Counted from the stretch's first letter, positions 34,152 through 42,274 are shown. The stretch: DNA of 64,000 nucleotides from Alteriqipengyuania_B sp035481675 (GCF_035481675.1 NZ_JAYJJW010000001.1:1860001-1924000), one strand, 5' to 3'. Numbers and translations are program-made. The notes: a model not told the origin generated them from the sequence alone.

Positions 34152-35372
34152 TTACCCGATCTGGGACAGCGGATTGACCGTCTCGCCACCTTTACGCAGT
34201 TCCAGCGTGACATTGCCTGCCCCGGTCCCGGCAAGGCCGAGCGGCGCGCCGGGCAACACCTCTTCCCCCGTCTCGACATAGAGCGTCAGTAGGCCGGTGA
34301 CGAGGCTGGTGAACCCGCCCGCATGCTCGATGATGACGATCCGGTCGTAGCCGCGATAGGGGCCGGCGAAGGCGATCCGCCCTGGGCCGGGGGCGACCAC
34401 TTGCGCTCGGTCGCGGGCGGAGAATGTCAGCCCGTCGCTGCGCACCCCGCCGCGGACCGCTCCGAAGCCGGTAGTGATCGGGCCGGACACGGGAAACTGG
34501 TAGCCGGGGACGCTTACGCTTGCGCTTTCCGGCGAGGGAGAGGCAGTGGCGGGCGCGGAAGCCTCCGCCAGTTCCGGCTGGCGCGGACGGAGGCGCGGGC
34601 CGGGAAGCGCGGCCAGTTCTTCGCGCAAGGAGCCTGCATCCTCCAGCCGGCCGACCAGCGCATCGAGGCTGCGGGTTTCTTCGGCCAGCGCCAGCGCGCG
34701 GTCCGATTCGCGCGCCGCAGCGCCCGTCTTGTCGCGCGAGGCAAGGCGCTGGCGGGTTTCCAGCGTGGCGAGTTCCTGCCGCCTTTCCTCAAGCTCGCTT
34801 TCGCCCGCCCGCATCACGCCGGCGGCCTGCCGTGCCTCGCGCTCCAGCGCGCGGCCGCGCTCGATTTCGGCGCGCAGGTCCGCCGTGCGGGCGGAGACTT
34901 CAGGGATGGTGGAAGCGAGCATCGCGCGCAGGTACACCGCTTCCTTCAGCGATCCGGGACGCAGAACGGACACCGCGACCGGGCGGCGGGCGAATTGTTG
35001 CAAGGCTCCGGTCAGGCGCACGACCGGCTGCTGCCGTTCCGCCAGTCGCCCGCGCAGGAGGGCGCGCTCGCGGCCCAGAAGGGCGAGCCGCGCTTCGGCG
35101 GCGGCGATGCGCGCTTCGCTTTGCTGGATCCGGGCCGCAAGCGCCGCGCTTTCGCGTGCGGTGCGGGCGGCGGCATCCCGCGCGCTCGCAGCCTCGGCCT
35201 CGAGCTTTTCCGCCCGCGCGGCGGCGGTGCGGCCCTGTTCGCGCGCGCGGGCGAGTGCTTCGCGCGCGTCGCCCGCGCTGGCGACGCCCGTGCCTTGCGC
35301 ATCGGCGCGCAAGCTCCAACCGCCTGCGGCCAGCGCGGCGATAACGGCAAGGAACAGGACGGTGCGCCACAT
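34152..35372 (-). CDS. Murein hydrolase activator EnvC-like (degenerate LytM domain)
   Basis: This 406-residue periplasmic protein starts with a signal segment (TVLFLAVIAALAAGGWSL). It continues with long alanine- and arginine-rich coiled coils (about 40-260) and ends in a LytM/M23-fold domain (about 290-406). The metal-binding motifs of active M23 enzymes are lost: the H-x3-D position reads SDGLTF, and the usual HLHFE reads NVTLELRKGG. It is therefore probably not a peptidase but an EnvC-like activator of cell-wall amidases at division. The start is ATG 35372, four bases from the rlmH stop. ctpA follows. Confidence 0.9.
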   Translation of the reverse strand: MWRTVLFLAVIAALAAGGWSLRADAQGTGVASAGDAREALARAREQGRTAAARAEKLEAEAASARDAAARTARESAALAARIQQSEARIAAAEARLALLGRERALLRGRLAERQQPVVRLTGALQQFARRPVAVSVLRPGSLKEAVYLRAMLASTIPEVSARTADLRAEIERGRALEREARQAAGVMRAGESELEERRQELATLETRQRLASRDKTGAAARESDRALALAEETRSLDALVGRLEDAGSLREELAALPGPRLRPRQPELAEASAPATASPSPESASVSVPGYQFPVSGPITTGFGAVRGGVRSDGLTFSARDRAQVVAPGPGRIAFAGPYRGYDRIVIIEHAGGFTSLVTGLLTLYVETGEEVLPGAPLGLAGTGAGNVTLELRKGGETVNPLSQIG

Positions 35373-35376
35373 GGCG

Positions 35377-35799
35377 CTACCCTGCCCGATGATAGGGATG
35401 GCCTGCAAGGATCGAGGTGGCGCGGAAAAGCTGTTCCAGTAGCATCGCCCGCGCCAGCAGGTGCGGCCAGGTCGCGCTGCCGAAAGCGAGCAACAGGTCG
35501 GCTTCCGCCCGCTCGCCGTCGGAATGGCCATCCGCCGCGCCGAGCACGAAGCGCGCCTCGCGCACCCCGTCGTCGCGCCAGCGGCCGAGAATTTCGGCGA
35601 GCTTTTCGGAAGACAGGTCGCGTCCGCGCTCGTCGAGCAGGACGGTCCGGAACGGACTGGGCGGGTCGGCGACCTTGCCGCCCGTTTCCGGCAATTCGGT
35701 CAGTTTCAGGGGCCAGGCGATCCGCTTTGCATAGCGATCGACCAGTTCCGCTTCGGGAGAGCGGGCGATTTTGCCCCGCGCAACGACGTGCAACTGCAT
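35377..35799 (-). CDS. rlmH: 23S rRNA (pseudouridine1915-N3)-methyltransferase
   Basis: RlmH is a SPOUT methyltransferase that methylates pseudouridine 1915 in helix 69 of 23S rRNA on assembled ribosomes. The 140-residue product starts MQLHVVARGKI. It has LLDERGRDLSSEKLAEIL and FVLGAADGHSDGERAEADLL (family glycine-rich loop), and ends HLLARAMLLEQLFRATSILA then GHPYHR, the conserved SPOUT knot. ATG 35799 is preferred over the adjacent GTG. Position between rsfS and envC is the normal alphaproteobacterial order. Confidence 0.96.
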   Translation of the reverse strand: MQLHVVARGKIARSPEAELVDRYAKRIAWPLKLTELPETGGKVADPPSPFRTVLLDERGRDLSSEKLAEILGRWRDDGVREARFVLGAADGHSDGERAEADLLLAFGSATWPHLLARAMLLEQLFRATSILAGHPYHRAG

Positions 35800-35843
35800 C
35801 ACGGCGCGGCGCTCCCCCAGTTCATCGTAAAAGGCTCAGGAAA

Positions 35844-36284
35844 TCAGGCGCGGCCCATCGTCGGGCCTTCTTCGCCGAAGCCCCACATGCGTTCCAGGTT
35901 GTAGAAGCTTCGCACTTCCGGGCGGAAGAGGTGGACGACCACGTCGCCCGCATCGATCAGCACCCAGTCGGCAGCCGGCAGGCCTTCGATCCGCGCCGGC
36001 CCGAAGCCGCCTTTCTTCACCCGCTCCGCCAGCTTCTGGGCCATCGAGGCGACCTGCCGCGTCGAGCGACCCGAAGCGATCACCATGTGATCGGCGATCG
36101 AGCTCTTGCCTTCGAGCGGGATAGAGACGACTTCCTGCGCCTGGTCCTCGTCCAGCGAATGGATGACGAGCTCGTGCAGCGATCCCGCCTCGGTCTCGAT
36201 CGGGTCGGTTCCGGCCGCAGTATCAGTCATGGTGGCGGTGCCGGCGCCCTGGGCGCCGGTTTCGGTGGTATGCGCAATATTCAT
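35844..36284 (-). CDS. rsfS: Ribosome silencing factor
   Basis: RsfS binds uL14 on the large subunit and blocks subunit joining when nutrients are short. The family core (about residues 35-135) includes KSSIADHMVIASGRSTRQV, IEGLPAADWVLIDAGDVVVH and LFRPEVRSFYNLERMW. The 146-residue product has a ~30-residue N-terminal extension rich in T and G. No ribosome-binding site precedes the ATG; instead TATATT lies 6 nt upstream, so the mRNA may be leaderless. It is downstream of nadD, as usual. Confidence 0.95.
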   Translation of the reverse strand: MNIAHTTETGAQGAGTATMTDTAAGTDPIETEAGSLHELVIHSLDEDQAQEVVSIPLEGKSSIADHMVIASGRSTRQVASMAQKLAERVKKGGFGPARIEGLPAADWVLIDAGDVVVHLFRPEVRSFYNLERMWGFGEEGPTMGRA

Positions 36285-36290
36285 CGCGGA

Positions 36291-36296
36291 AATATA
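36291..36296 (-). promoter_or_regulatory. -10 element for a probable leaderless rsfS mRNA
   Basis: TATATT (36296-36291, minus strand) ends 6 nt before the rsfS ATG at 36284. That places the expected transcription start on the A of ATG. No clear -35 is visible (TCCACA lies 16 nt upstream) and no Shine-Dalgarno exists. Confidence 0.5.
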
Positions 36297-36338
36297 GGCC
36301 TTCGGTCGGGAATGTGGAGTCGCGAGCGATAGGGGCGC

Positions 36339-37001
36339 TCATTCCGCAACGCCTCCGATCGGATCGAATGTCAGTGCGTCGCGCGGGGTACTGCCTGCAT
36401 ATTGCCGATGCCAGTGCGGGTTCGAGCGGCGGATAGCCGTTGCCGAGCGAGTGTCCGGATCGAACCGCAGGTACACGAGGGCGGGCAGGCTCCCTTGGCA
36501 GGCTTCGCGCAAACCGGCGGCAGTCACGCGGTGGCGCCGCAGCCAGGCCATCGCGGGGCTCGCGAGGGCATCCCCGTCATAGCCGGGGCGGGCGATGACC
36601 GCAATCGGCATCGTCCGAGCGATCCCCCGCCAGTCGCGCCAGCGATGGAACTGGGCAAGGTTGTCGCTCCCCATCAGCCACACGAATTGCCGCTTGGGAT
36701 AGCGCCGGACCAGCGTGCGCAGCGTGTCGACGGTGTACGGAGAACCGAGCTGCCGCTCGATCGCCGTGACCCTGATCGGCGCCCACCGCGCCTGGCGCTT
36801 CGCCGAGGCCACGCGCGCGTTGAGCGGCGCCATCCCGGCCTTCGGTTTCAGCGGGTTGCCGGGCGAAACGAGCCACCACGCCTCGTCGAGATCGAGGGCC
36901 GACATGGCGAATCGGGTGATTCGCCGATGACCGCCATGGGCCGGATTGAAGCTGCCGCCGAGCAAGCCGGTCCATTGGCCCGAGGCGCATTTCACAGGCA
37001 T
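36339..37001 (-). CDS. nadD: Nicotinate-nucleotide adenylyltransferase
   Basis: NadD joins ATP and nicotinate mononucleotide to deamido-NAD, an essential NAD synthesis step. The nucleotidyltransferase motif is GGSFNPAHGGHRRI near the start. GSPYTVDTLRTLVRRYP, VWLMGSDNLAQFHRWRDW and the C-terminal RSATAIR motif follow. ATG 37001 gives 220 residues; an in-frame TTG at 37037 would add 12 unconserved residues. The gene starts the nadD-rsfS-rlmH-envC-ctpA cluster. Confidence 0.94.
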   Translation of the reverse strand: MPVKCASGQWTGLLGGSFNPAHGGHRRITRFAMSALDLDEAWWLVSPGNPLKPKAGMAPLNARVASAKRQARWAPIRVTAIERQLGSPYTVDTLRTLVRRYPKRQFVWLMGSDNLAQFHRWRDWRGIARTMPIAVIARPGYDGDALASPAMAWLRRHRVTAAGLREACQGSLPALVYLRFDPDTRSATAIRRSNPHWHRQYAGSTPRDALTFDPIGGVAE

Positions 37002-37280
37002 TTCCGATTGGGAATCAAGCGACTGGCTCCTCCGCAAGGCGGCTTTGGAAACGGCCTAGCAAAGCAGCCGGAAGATGGCGAATTCGGGGCAGAGAAAGTG
37101 AACCGGACGGCAACCATGTGAACGTTTCCAGCGGATGGTTCCCACAGAAAATGTCGGATTTGAACAATTCGTCGCGGAACCGCTTCGATTCGTCCGAAAG
37201 TAACCATGCCGGACCGACTCCACGCCCGAAACCATGCTACCGGCCCCGCCGACGGGACGTAATCACAACGTGGGGTTGCT

Positions 37281-38426
37281 TTGAAAAATTCAGCCAAGGG
37301 CGGCATCAAAGACCGCCTGCGGAGCTGGTTTCCGGATCGCGAGTTCTTCATGCGATCCGAGGGACAGGTCCGCTTCATCAAGATCAGTTCGAAGCTGCAG
37401 ATGGTCGCCGCATCGGTTGCGGTGGTCGCCGCGAGCGGCTGGCTGGGCTCGATGGGCTACATGGCCATCGACCAGTACATGCAGCAGGCGAATAAGCAGC
37501 ATTTGCTGGAGCGCGAGGCGGAAGTCGCCACCGCCAGCAGCCGCATCGAAGCCTATCGCGAAAACGTGGACGAGGTCGCCGAGACGCTGAAGCGTCGGCA
37601 GGATTTCCTCGAGGAAATGAGCCGTGCCCTGCCCGACGACGTGAAGTCGGAAGCCGACACGGTCAGCGATTCCAGCACCGAAGCCGCCGAACTGGTCGAC
37701 AAGATCAGCGCTTCCATCCCGGAAGCCGCAGCGCTGGCGAAGATCGAGGCGCGCCAGATCGCGCTGGCGGAACGCATGACCCGCTTCGCCGACCAGCGCG
37801 CCCGCCGCGCCGAGGCTGCGATCCGCGAACTCGGCCTCAACCCGCGCGCCATGCTCGCCGACGCGCAGACCGCACAGGGTGGTCCGTTCATTTCCGCCGG
37901 CGACGTCGATCCGCGTTTCGAGCGCCTCGGCCTCAGCCTTGCCCGCATGCGCGCCCTGGAAGACGGGCTGCGCGCCATTCCGCAGGTATCGCCCACCAAG
38001 GGCCCGATGGTCTCCTCCAGCTACGGCTATCGCCGCGATCCGTTCACCGGCGCAGGCGCAATGCACAGCGGGCTCGATTTCAAGGGCCCCACGGGCTCGC
38101 CCATCTATGCCGCCGCCGCCGGTCGCGTTAGCTTCGTCGGCACCAAGTCGGGCTATGGCAAGGTGGTGGAAGTCGACCACGGCAACGGCCTGATGACCCG
38201 CTATGCCCATATGTCCGCTTTCGGCGCGCGCGTCGGCCAGGCGGTCGAGGCCGGGACCCGCATCGGCGCAATCGGCAGCACCGGCCGTTCGACCGGCCCG
38301 CACCTTCACTTCGAAGTGCGCATCAACAATCGCGCGGTCGACCCGCGCCCCTTCTTGGAGACCGCCCCCGATGTTCTCGAAAAAGTCCGACGGGCCGGCC
38401 GCGCCCGCACCGCAGCGGAGCGCTAG
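37281..38426 (+). CDS. M23 family metallopeptidase coupled to bactofilin
   Basis: This membrane-anchored peptidoglycan endopeptidase has 381 residues. A basic cytoplasmic start (KDRLRSWFPDREFFMRS) precedes one membrane helix (QMVAASVAVVAASGWLGSMG, about 40-60). A coiled region (about 75-190) follows, then an active LytM domain: H262-x3-D266 in MHSGLDF and H341-x-H343 in HLHFEVR. The start is a TTG at 37281 with GGGG upstream; ATG 37350 is an alternative but would shorten the conserved cytoplasmic part. The bactofilin gene follows 4 bp later, matching BacA-LmdC type pairs in which the scaffold positions the peptidase to shape the cell. Confidence 0.93.
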   Translation: MKNSAKGGIKDRLRSWFPDREFFMRSEGQVRFIKISSKLQMVAASVAVVAASGWLGSMGYMAIDQYMQQANKQHLLEREAEVATASSRIEAYRENVDEVAETLKRRQDFLEEMSRALPDDVKSEADTVSDSSTEAAELVDKISASIPEAAALAKIEARQIALAERMTRFADQRARRAEAAIRELGLNPRAMLADAQTAQGGPFISAGDVDPRFERLGLSLARMRALEDGLRAIPQVSPTKGPMVSSSYGYRRDPFTGAGAMHSGLDFKGPTGSPIYAAAAGRVSFVGTKSGYGKVVEVDHGNGLMTRYAHMSAFGARVGQAVEAGTRIGAIGSTGRSTGPHLHFEVRINNRAVDPRPFLETAPDVLEKVRRAGRARTAAER

Positions 38427-38430
38427 GACC

Positions 38431-38829
38431 ATGGCGAGCGGCAATTCCACCTTCTCGGTGCTGGGCGCCGATGTCACCATCCGCGGCGATATCGACGCGT
38501 CGGTCGACCTGCATGTCGATGGCAAGGTCGAAGGCGACATCCGCTGCGCCTCTATCGTGCAGGGTGAAGGCAGCGAGATCGTCGGCGGCGTAGAGGCTGA
38601 AACGGCGCGCCTGTCCGGCACGGTGCGCGGTACGATCAAGGCGCGCGACCTCGCGATCCTGCGCTCGGCGCGGATCGAAGGCGATGTCCATTACGATTCG
38701 CTGACCATCGAACAGGGCGCTGTCGTGCAGGGCACCTTCGCGCAGGCCGGGTCCCAGCCGGTGGCAGCCAAGACCGCGCCGCAGGCAGACGGCAGCGACG
38801 AGAAGCCGCACATCACGCTGGCCGGCTGA
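38431..38829 (+). CDS. Bactofilin (polymer-forming cytoskeletal protein)
   Basis: This 132-residue bactofilin has a right-handed beta-helix core (about 8-105) with regular hydrophobic spacing: VLGADVTIRGDIDASVDLHV, DGKVEGDIRCASIV, TARLSGTVRGTIKARDLAIL, ARIEGDVHYDSLTIEQGA. The termini are short and disordered, as usual. Bactofilins self-assemble without nucleotide into filaments that recruit wall enzymes. It follows the M23 peptidase gene by 4 bp, and a strong terminator ends the operon. The ATG at 38431 is used although the frame is open further upstream. Confidence 0.95.
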   Translation: MASGNSTFSVLGADVTIRGDIDASVDLHVDGKVEGDIRCASIVQGEGSEIVGGVEAETARLSGTVRGTIKARDLAILRSARIEGDVHYDSLTIEQGAVVQGTFAQAGSQPVAAKTAPQADGSDEKPHITLAG

Positions 38830-38863
38830 AACGCCGCAGCACCAGTTTCACGAGTTGGAGAGG

Positions 38864-38893
38864 AACCCCGCCGCAACCCGGCGGGGTTTTTTC
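38864..38893 (+). terminator. Intrinsic terminator of the M23-bactofilin operon
   Basis: CCCCGCCG and CGGCGGGG form a perfect eight-base stem with a 5-nt loop, extended by AA/TT pairs, followed by TTTTTTCG. It lies 35 bp after the bactofilin stop. The convergent acyl-CoA ligase gene ends at 38907. Confidence 0.92.
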
Positions 38894-38906
38894 GTGGCTG
38901 GGCGGC

Positions 38907-40604
38907 CTAGCCCAGCACTTCGGCGCGCAGGGCCTTGCGGTCGAGCTTGCCGATCATGGTCTTGGGCAGGCTGGCACGGATCTCCACCAGCTTCAGCCGC
39001 TCGTGCTTGCCGACGCGGCCATTGGTCCACTCGCGCAGGCCCTCCGCGCTGATCTCCGCGTCGTCCCCGTGCTGCAGCGTGACATAGGCTGCCGGCACCT
39101 CGCCGAGATAATCGTCCGGAATGCCGAGCGCGAGCACCTCCTTCACCGCCTGGTGTTCGAGCAGCACGTCCTCGATATGGCTGGGGAAGACCTTGAACCC
39201 ACCCACGGAGATCATGTCCTTGATCCGGTCGACGATCTGGAGATAGCCCTGCGCGTCGATCACCGCGACATCGCCGGTGCGCAGCCAAGTGTCGTTGCCG
39301 CGCCTGGCGAATGCGGTCTCGTCCGCATCGGGCCGGTTCCAGTATCCGCACATGACCTGCGGCCCGGCGATGACGAGTTCGCCCGGCTCGCCCACCGGCG
39401 CGTCCAGCTCCGCATTTTCCTTGTCGAGCAGTTTCACGCGGGTCGCCGGAAGCGGCTGGCCGATCGTGCCGCTGCGGTTCTCGCCTTCGTAGGGATTGGT
39501 CGAGACCACACCCGAGCTTTCGGTGAGGCCATAGCCTTCGACCAGCCGCGCACCGGTTGCCGCGCCGAACTTCTCCTGCACCGGCGCGGGCATCGGGGCG
39601 CCGCCCGAAATGCAGATGCGCAGCGAGGTGAAATCGGTCTTCGCGAATTGCGGATGGTCGAGCAGCGCCTGGTACATCGTCGGCACCCCGGGGAAGCTGG
39701 TCGCGCCGACCCGCTCCAGCGTCTTGAGCGCCTGTTTCGCATCGAAGCGCGGGAGCATGGCGATCATCCCGCCTTTCAGCACCGTGCGGTTGAGGACGCA
39801 GGTGTTGGCAAAGACGTGGAAGAACGGCAGCACGCCCAGGATCACATCGGGGTCTTCCGGATCGAACGGGTCGATCGCGTTCACCTGCCGCGCGTTGGCG
39901 GTGAGGTTCTGGTGGCTGAGCATCGCGCCCTTGGGCCGACCGGTGGTGCCGCCGGTATATTGCAGCAGCGCAAGGTCGGTTTGGGCATCCAGCGCCACAG
40001 GCTCAGCTTCCTGCGCGCCGAGAAAGTCTGCCCAATGGTGCACATCGGCGCGGTCGGGGATCGCGGTAAGCTGCTTGCGGCCGAGCAGCCGCAGCGCAAG
40101 GCTCTTCACGGTGGGCAGCGCATCGGCCAGCCGCCCGACGACGAGGCCCTTCAGCGACGACGCGTCCAGCACCTTGAGCGCCGTCGGCAGAACCGCGGCA
40201 CTGTCGATGGTGACGAGCAGGGTGATGCCCGAATCCTCGACCTGGTCGGACAATTCCTCGACCGTGTAGAGGGGCGAGAAGTTCACCGCGATCGCCCCGG
40301 CGATCATCGTGCCGTAATAGGCGGCGATGTAGATCGGGACGTTGGGCAGGAACAGGCCGATGCGGTCGCCCTTGCCGATCCCGCGCTCCGCCAGGCCGGC
40401 GGCGAAGCGCCGCGCCTCGCGCGCGATGTCCGCATACGAAAAGCGCCGCCCCATGAAATCCGCCAGCGGCGCATCGCCGCGCCTTGCCGCGCTGCCGAGG
40501 AACATCTCCGGCATGGTGAGCGGCGGCAGGTCCAGGTCCCAGCTACCGGGATGCTGGTAATCGGATGCGGCAGGATGTTCGGGCGCGGCCTTATTGACAG
40601 TCAT
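38907..40604 (-). CDS. Long-chain fatty acid-CoA ligase (AMP-binding)
   Basis: This 565-residue adenylate-forming enzyme activates fatty acids for beta-oxidation or lipid use. The ATP motif is YTGGTTGRPKGAM. It also has VEGYGLTESSGVVSTNP (AMP-binding), DTWLRTGDVAVID and the C-terminal catalytic lysine region LPKTMIGKLDRKAL. The start is ATG 40604 (MTVNKAAPEH). The palindrome ATTGACA-GTCA-TGTCAAT overlaps this ATG and is a likely repressor site. It fits with etfBA and the acyl-CoA dehydrogenase in the window. Chain length preference cannot be told. Confidence 0.93.
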   Translation of the reverse strand: MTVNKAAPEHPAASDYQHPGSWDLDLPPLTMPEMFLGSAARRGDAPLADFMGRRFSYADIAREARRFAAGLAERGIGKGDRIGLFLPNVPIYIAAYYGTMIAGAIAVNFSPLYTVEELSDQVEDSGITLLVTIDSAAVLPTALKVLDASSLKGLVVGRLADALPTVKSLALRLLGRKQLTAIPDRADVHHWADFLGAQEAEPVALDAQTDLALLQYTGGTTGRPKGAMLSHQNLTANARQVNAIDPFDPEDPDVILGVLPFFHVFANTCVLNRTVLKGGMIAMLPRFDAKQALKTLERVGATSFPGVPTMYQALLDHPQFAKTDFTSLRICISGGAPMPAPVQEKFGAATGARLVEGYGLTESSGVVSTNPYEGENRSGTIGQPLPATRVKLLDKENAELDAPVGEPGELVIAGPQVMCGYWNRPDADETAFARRGNDTWLRTGDVAVIDAQGYLQIVDRIKDMISVGGFKVFPSHIEDVLLEHQAVKEVLALGIPDDYLGEVPAAYVTLQHGDDAEISAEGLREWTNGRVGKHERLKLVEIRASLPKTMIGKLDRKALRAEVLG

Positions 40605-40610
40605 GTCAAT
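40593..40610. promoter_or_regulatory. Palindromic operator over the acyl-CoA ligase start codon
   Basis: ATTGACA (40593-40599), GTCA and TGTCAAT (40604-40610) form a perfect 7-4-7 inverted repeat. The start codon of the acyl-CoA ligase gene (40604-40602) lies inside it. Size and symmetry are those of a TetR- or GntR-type operator; fatty-acid genes are often under such repressors. The regulator is not nearby. Confidence 0.6.
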
Positions 40611-40694
40611 TAAAGTTGCACGACGAAACGGCGGCGGCAAGCGCAAAGGCCTGCCGCCGCTCGATTTTCGCGAATTTCAATCGGAAAAGCGCCC

Positions 40695-41393
40695 TCAGGC
40701 TTCGCCGTCTTCGGCCTCGCGCTTGCGGGCCAGCCATGCTTCGGCCTCGGCTTCCTGCGCGGCTTCGGCGGCATCCTTCACCGCCTGCTCGCGTTCCGCC
40801 TTCAGTTCCTCGATCAGCGCGCTGCGCTCGTCGGCGGCCTTGCCGACATCTTCCTGCGCCGCTTCGAGGCCGGCCTTCTTCGCCGCCTTGGCGACCACGG
40901 CGTCGAGCTCGCGCTGCGAGCACAGGCCGAGCGTCACGGGATCCTTCGCCTGGATGTTCTGGATGTTCCAGTGCGAGCGATCGCGGATGGCACCGATGGT
41001 GTTGCGGGTGGTGCCGATCAGCTTGGAAATCTGCGCGTCGGAGACTTCGGGGTGGTTCTTGAGCAGCCACTGGATGCCGTCCGGCTTGTCCTGCCGCTTC
41101 GACACGGGCGTGTAGCGCGGGCCCTTGGTGCGGCTGACCGAAACCGGCGCGCGCTGCATCACCAGCGCGTGTTCGGGATCGTTCTGGCCCTTTTCGATCT
41201 CATCGTGCGTCAGTTCGCCCGAATGGACCGGGTCGCGGCCGGTGTACTTGCTGCTGGCCAGGTCGTCCGCCATCGCCTGCACTTCGAGGATATGCAGGCC
41301 GCAGAATTCGGCGATCTGTTCGAAGGTGAGGGCGGTGTTGTCGACCAGCCACTGGGCGGTCGCGTGCGGCATCAGCGGGGTTGCTTGGGACAC
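40695..41393 (-). CDS. trcR: Cell cycle transcriptional regulator TrcR (DUF1013)
   Basis: This 232-residue protein is of the DUF1013 type. The conserved N-terminal ~165 residues include MPHATAQWLVDNTALTFEQI, EFCGLHILEVQAMAD, IEKGQNDPEHAL and a helix-turn-helix region SDAQISKLIGTTRNTIGAIR, then SHWNIQNIQAKDPVTLGLCS. The C-terminal 60 residues are a charged A/E/K-rich coil. In Alphaproteobacteria the family is annotated as a transcriptional regulator of cell-cycle genes. The start is a GTG (41393) with GGAGAAGA upstream, after a leader that holds a stable GAAA-loop hairpin and, further up, a CtrA-like box. Confidence 0.92.
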   Translation of the reverse strand: MSQATPLMPHATAQWLVDNTALTFEQIAEFCGLHILEVQAMADDLASSKYTGRDPVHSGELTHDEIEKGQNDPEHALVMQRAPVSVSRTKGPRYTPVSKRQDKPDGIQWLLKNHPEVSDAQISKLIGTTRNTIGAIRDRSHWNIQNIQAKDPVTLGLCSQRELDAVVAKAAKKAGLEAAQEDVGKAADERSALIEELKAEREQAVKDAAEAAQEAEAEAWLARKREAEDGEA

Positions 41394-41421
41394 GGGTGTC
41401 TTCTCCGGCGCAAAATAGAAG

Positions 41422-41443
41422 GGCCGCCCCTTTCGGAGCGGCC
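41422..41443 (-). promoter_or_regulatory. Stable hairpin in the trcR leader
   Basis: On the minus strand GGCCGCTCC, the tetraloop GAAA and GGGGCGGCC form a nine-base stem (one G-T pair), followed by CTTCTATTTTG. It lies 29 bp before the GTG start of trcR. It resembles a terminator or attenuator placed in a leader. Confidence 0.5.
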
Positions 41444-41496
41444 ACGTTGGCCCTCCATGTAGGCGGATTTGGCCGCATCGGCAAGCGGGCCGTGGG

Positions 41497-41511
41497 CTAA
41501 CCGCCGTTTAA
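41497..41511 (-). promoter_or_regulatory. CtrA-like box upstream of trcR
   Basis: Read on the minus strand, TTAA-ACGGCGG-TTAG differs by one base from the CtrA consensus TTAA-N7-TTAA. It is 104 bp upstream of trcR and 59 bp upstream of the divergent lipoprotein gene, so either could be the target. Confidence 0.45.
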
Positions 41512-41569
41512 CCCTTCGCGCCTACCCTGCCCCGTCTGGATTCGGATGGCCGGTAAGAGGGGGCGGGCT

Positions 41570-42274
41570 ATGAAAGGGGTTGCAGGATTGGCCTTGGCAG
41601 CGGCAGCGCTGTTGGCGGGGTGTGGCGACGGATCGAGCAGCGTGACGATCGAGCGTTCGGCCTCGGTCGTGAAGGAAACGCTCGCCCGCGTGGACGGGCG
41701 GATCAACCTCGAAGGCCTGCTGACTTCGCCTCCGGTGGTGAAAACCACGGACGGCAACACCGTGTCCTACCTCATCAAGGGTCGGAACGGGAACGCCGAT
41801 TCGCATATCGTCCTGACGATCGAGGAAACCGGTCCGCAATCCGCCACCGTCGCCATGACGGTCGACATCGCCCCCATCCGGGCGGAGATCGAAGGGCAGG
41901 AAAAGGTCCTCAGCGAAAGCCTGGTTCGCAACGCGCTCCATTCGCAACTGCGCAGCATGGAGCGCGCGCTGGAAACCGGCCAGCCGCCGAGCAAGGCGAG
42001 CGACGGGCTCGACCGCGCCATCGCCCTGACCGCACTTGCCACCGATCCCGAGCAAATCCGCCGCGCTGTCGCGCTCGCGGAGAGTGGCGGCTTCGGCGAC
42101 GGACCGGGCTGGAACGATGGCGGCCCATCGCGTTGGGACAACGGCGACGAAGCGATGTCGCGGCCGGAATTCCGCGAAGTCGAGGGCACCGAAGTGGAAG
42201 TGAGCGAACCGCGCGGCGAATTCGTCAGCGGCGATTCGGCAATGGGCACCTCGCCCGAGCCCAGCGACTGGTAA
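41570..42274 (+). CDS. Hypothetical lipoprotein
   Basis: Function not recognised. The 234-residue product from the ATG at 41570 has a short lipoprotein signal (MKGVAGLALAAAALLAGC). A soluble domain (about 25-145) with alternating polar and hydrophobic strands follows (SVTIERSASVVKETLARVDG, SHIVLTIEETGPQSATVAMT). The C-terminal ~70 residues are acidic, with G/D/W-rich GFGDGPGWNDGG and many E and S, and are probably disordered. It is probably anchored in a membrane facing the periplasm. It shares its upstream region with trcR, in the opposite direction. Confidence 0.8.
   Translation: MKGVAGLALAAAALLAGCGDGSSSVTIERSASVVKETLARVDGRINLEGLLTSPPVVKTTDGNTVSYLIKGRNGNADSHIVLTIEETGPQSATVAMTVDIAPIRAEIEGQEKVLSESLVRNALHSQLRSMERALETGQPPSKASDGLDRAIALTALATDPEQIRRAVALAESGGFGDGPGWNDGGPSRWDNGDEAMSRPEFREVEGTEVEVSEPRGEFVSGDSAMGTSPEPSDW

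Noticed and set aside
34152..35372. EnvC-like LytM domain as an active peptidase
   Set aside because: Both metal-binding motifs are replaced (SDGLTF for H-x3-D; NVTLELR for HLHFE), so an activator role is preferred.
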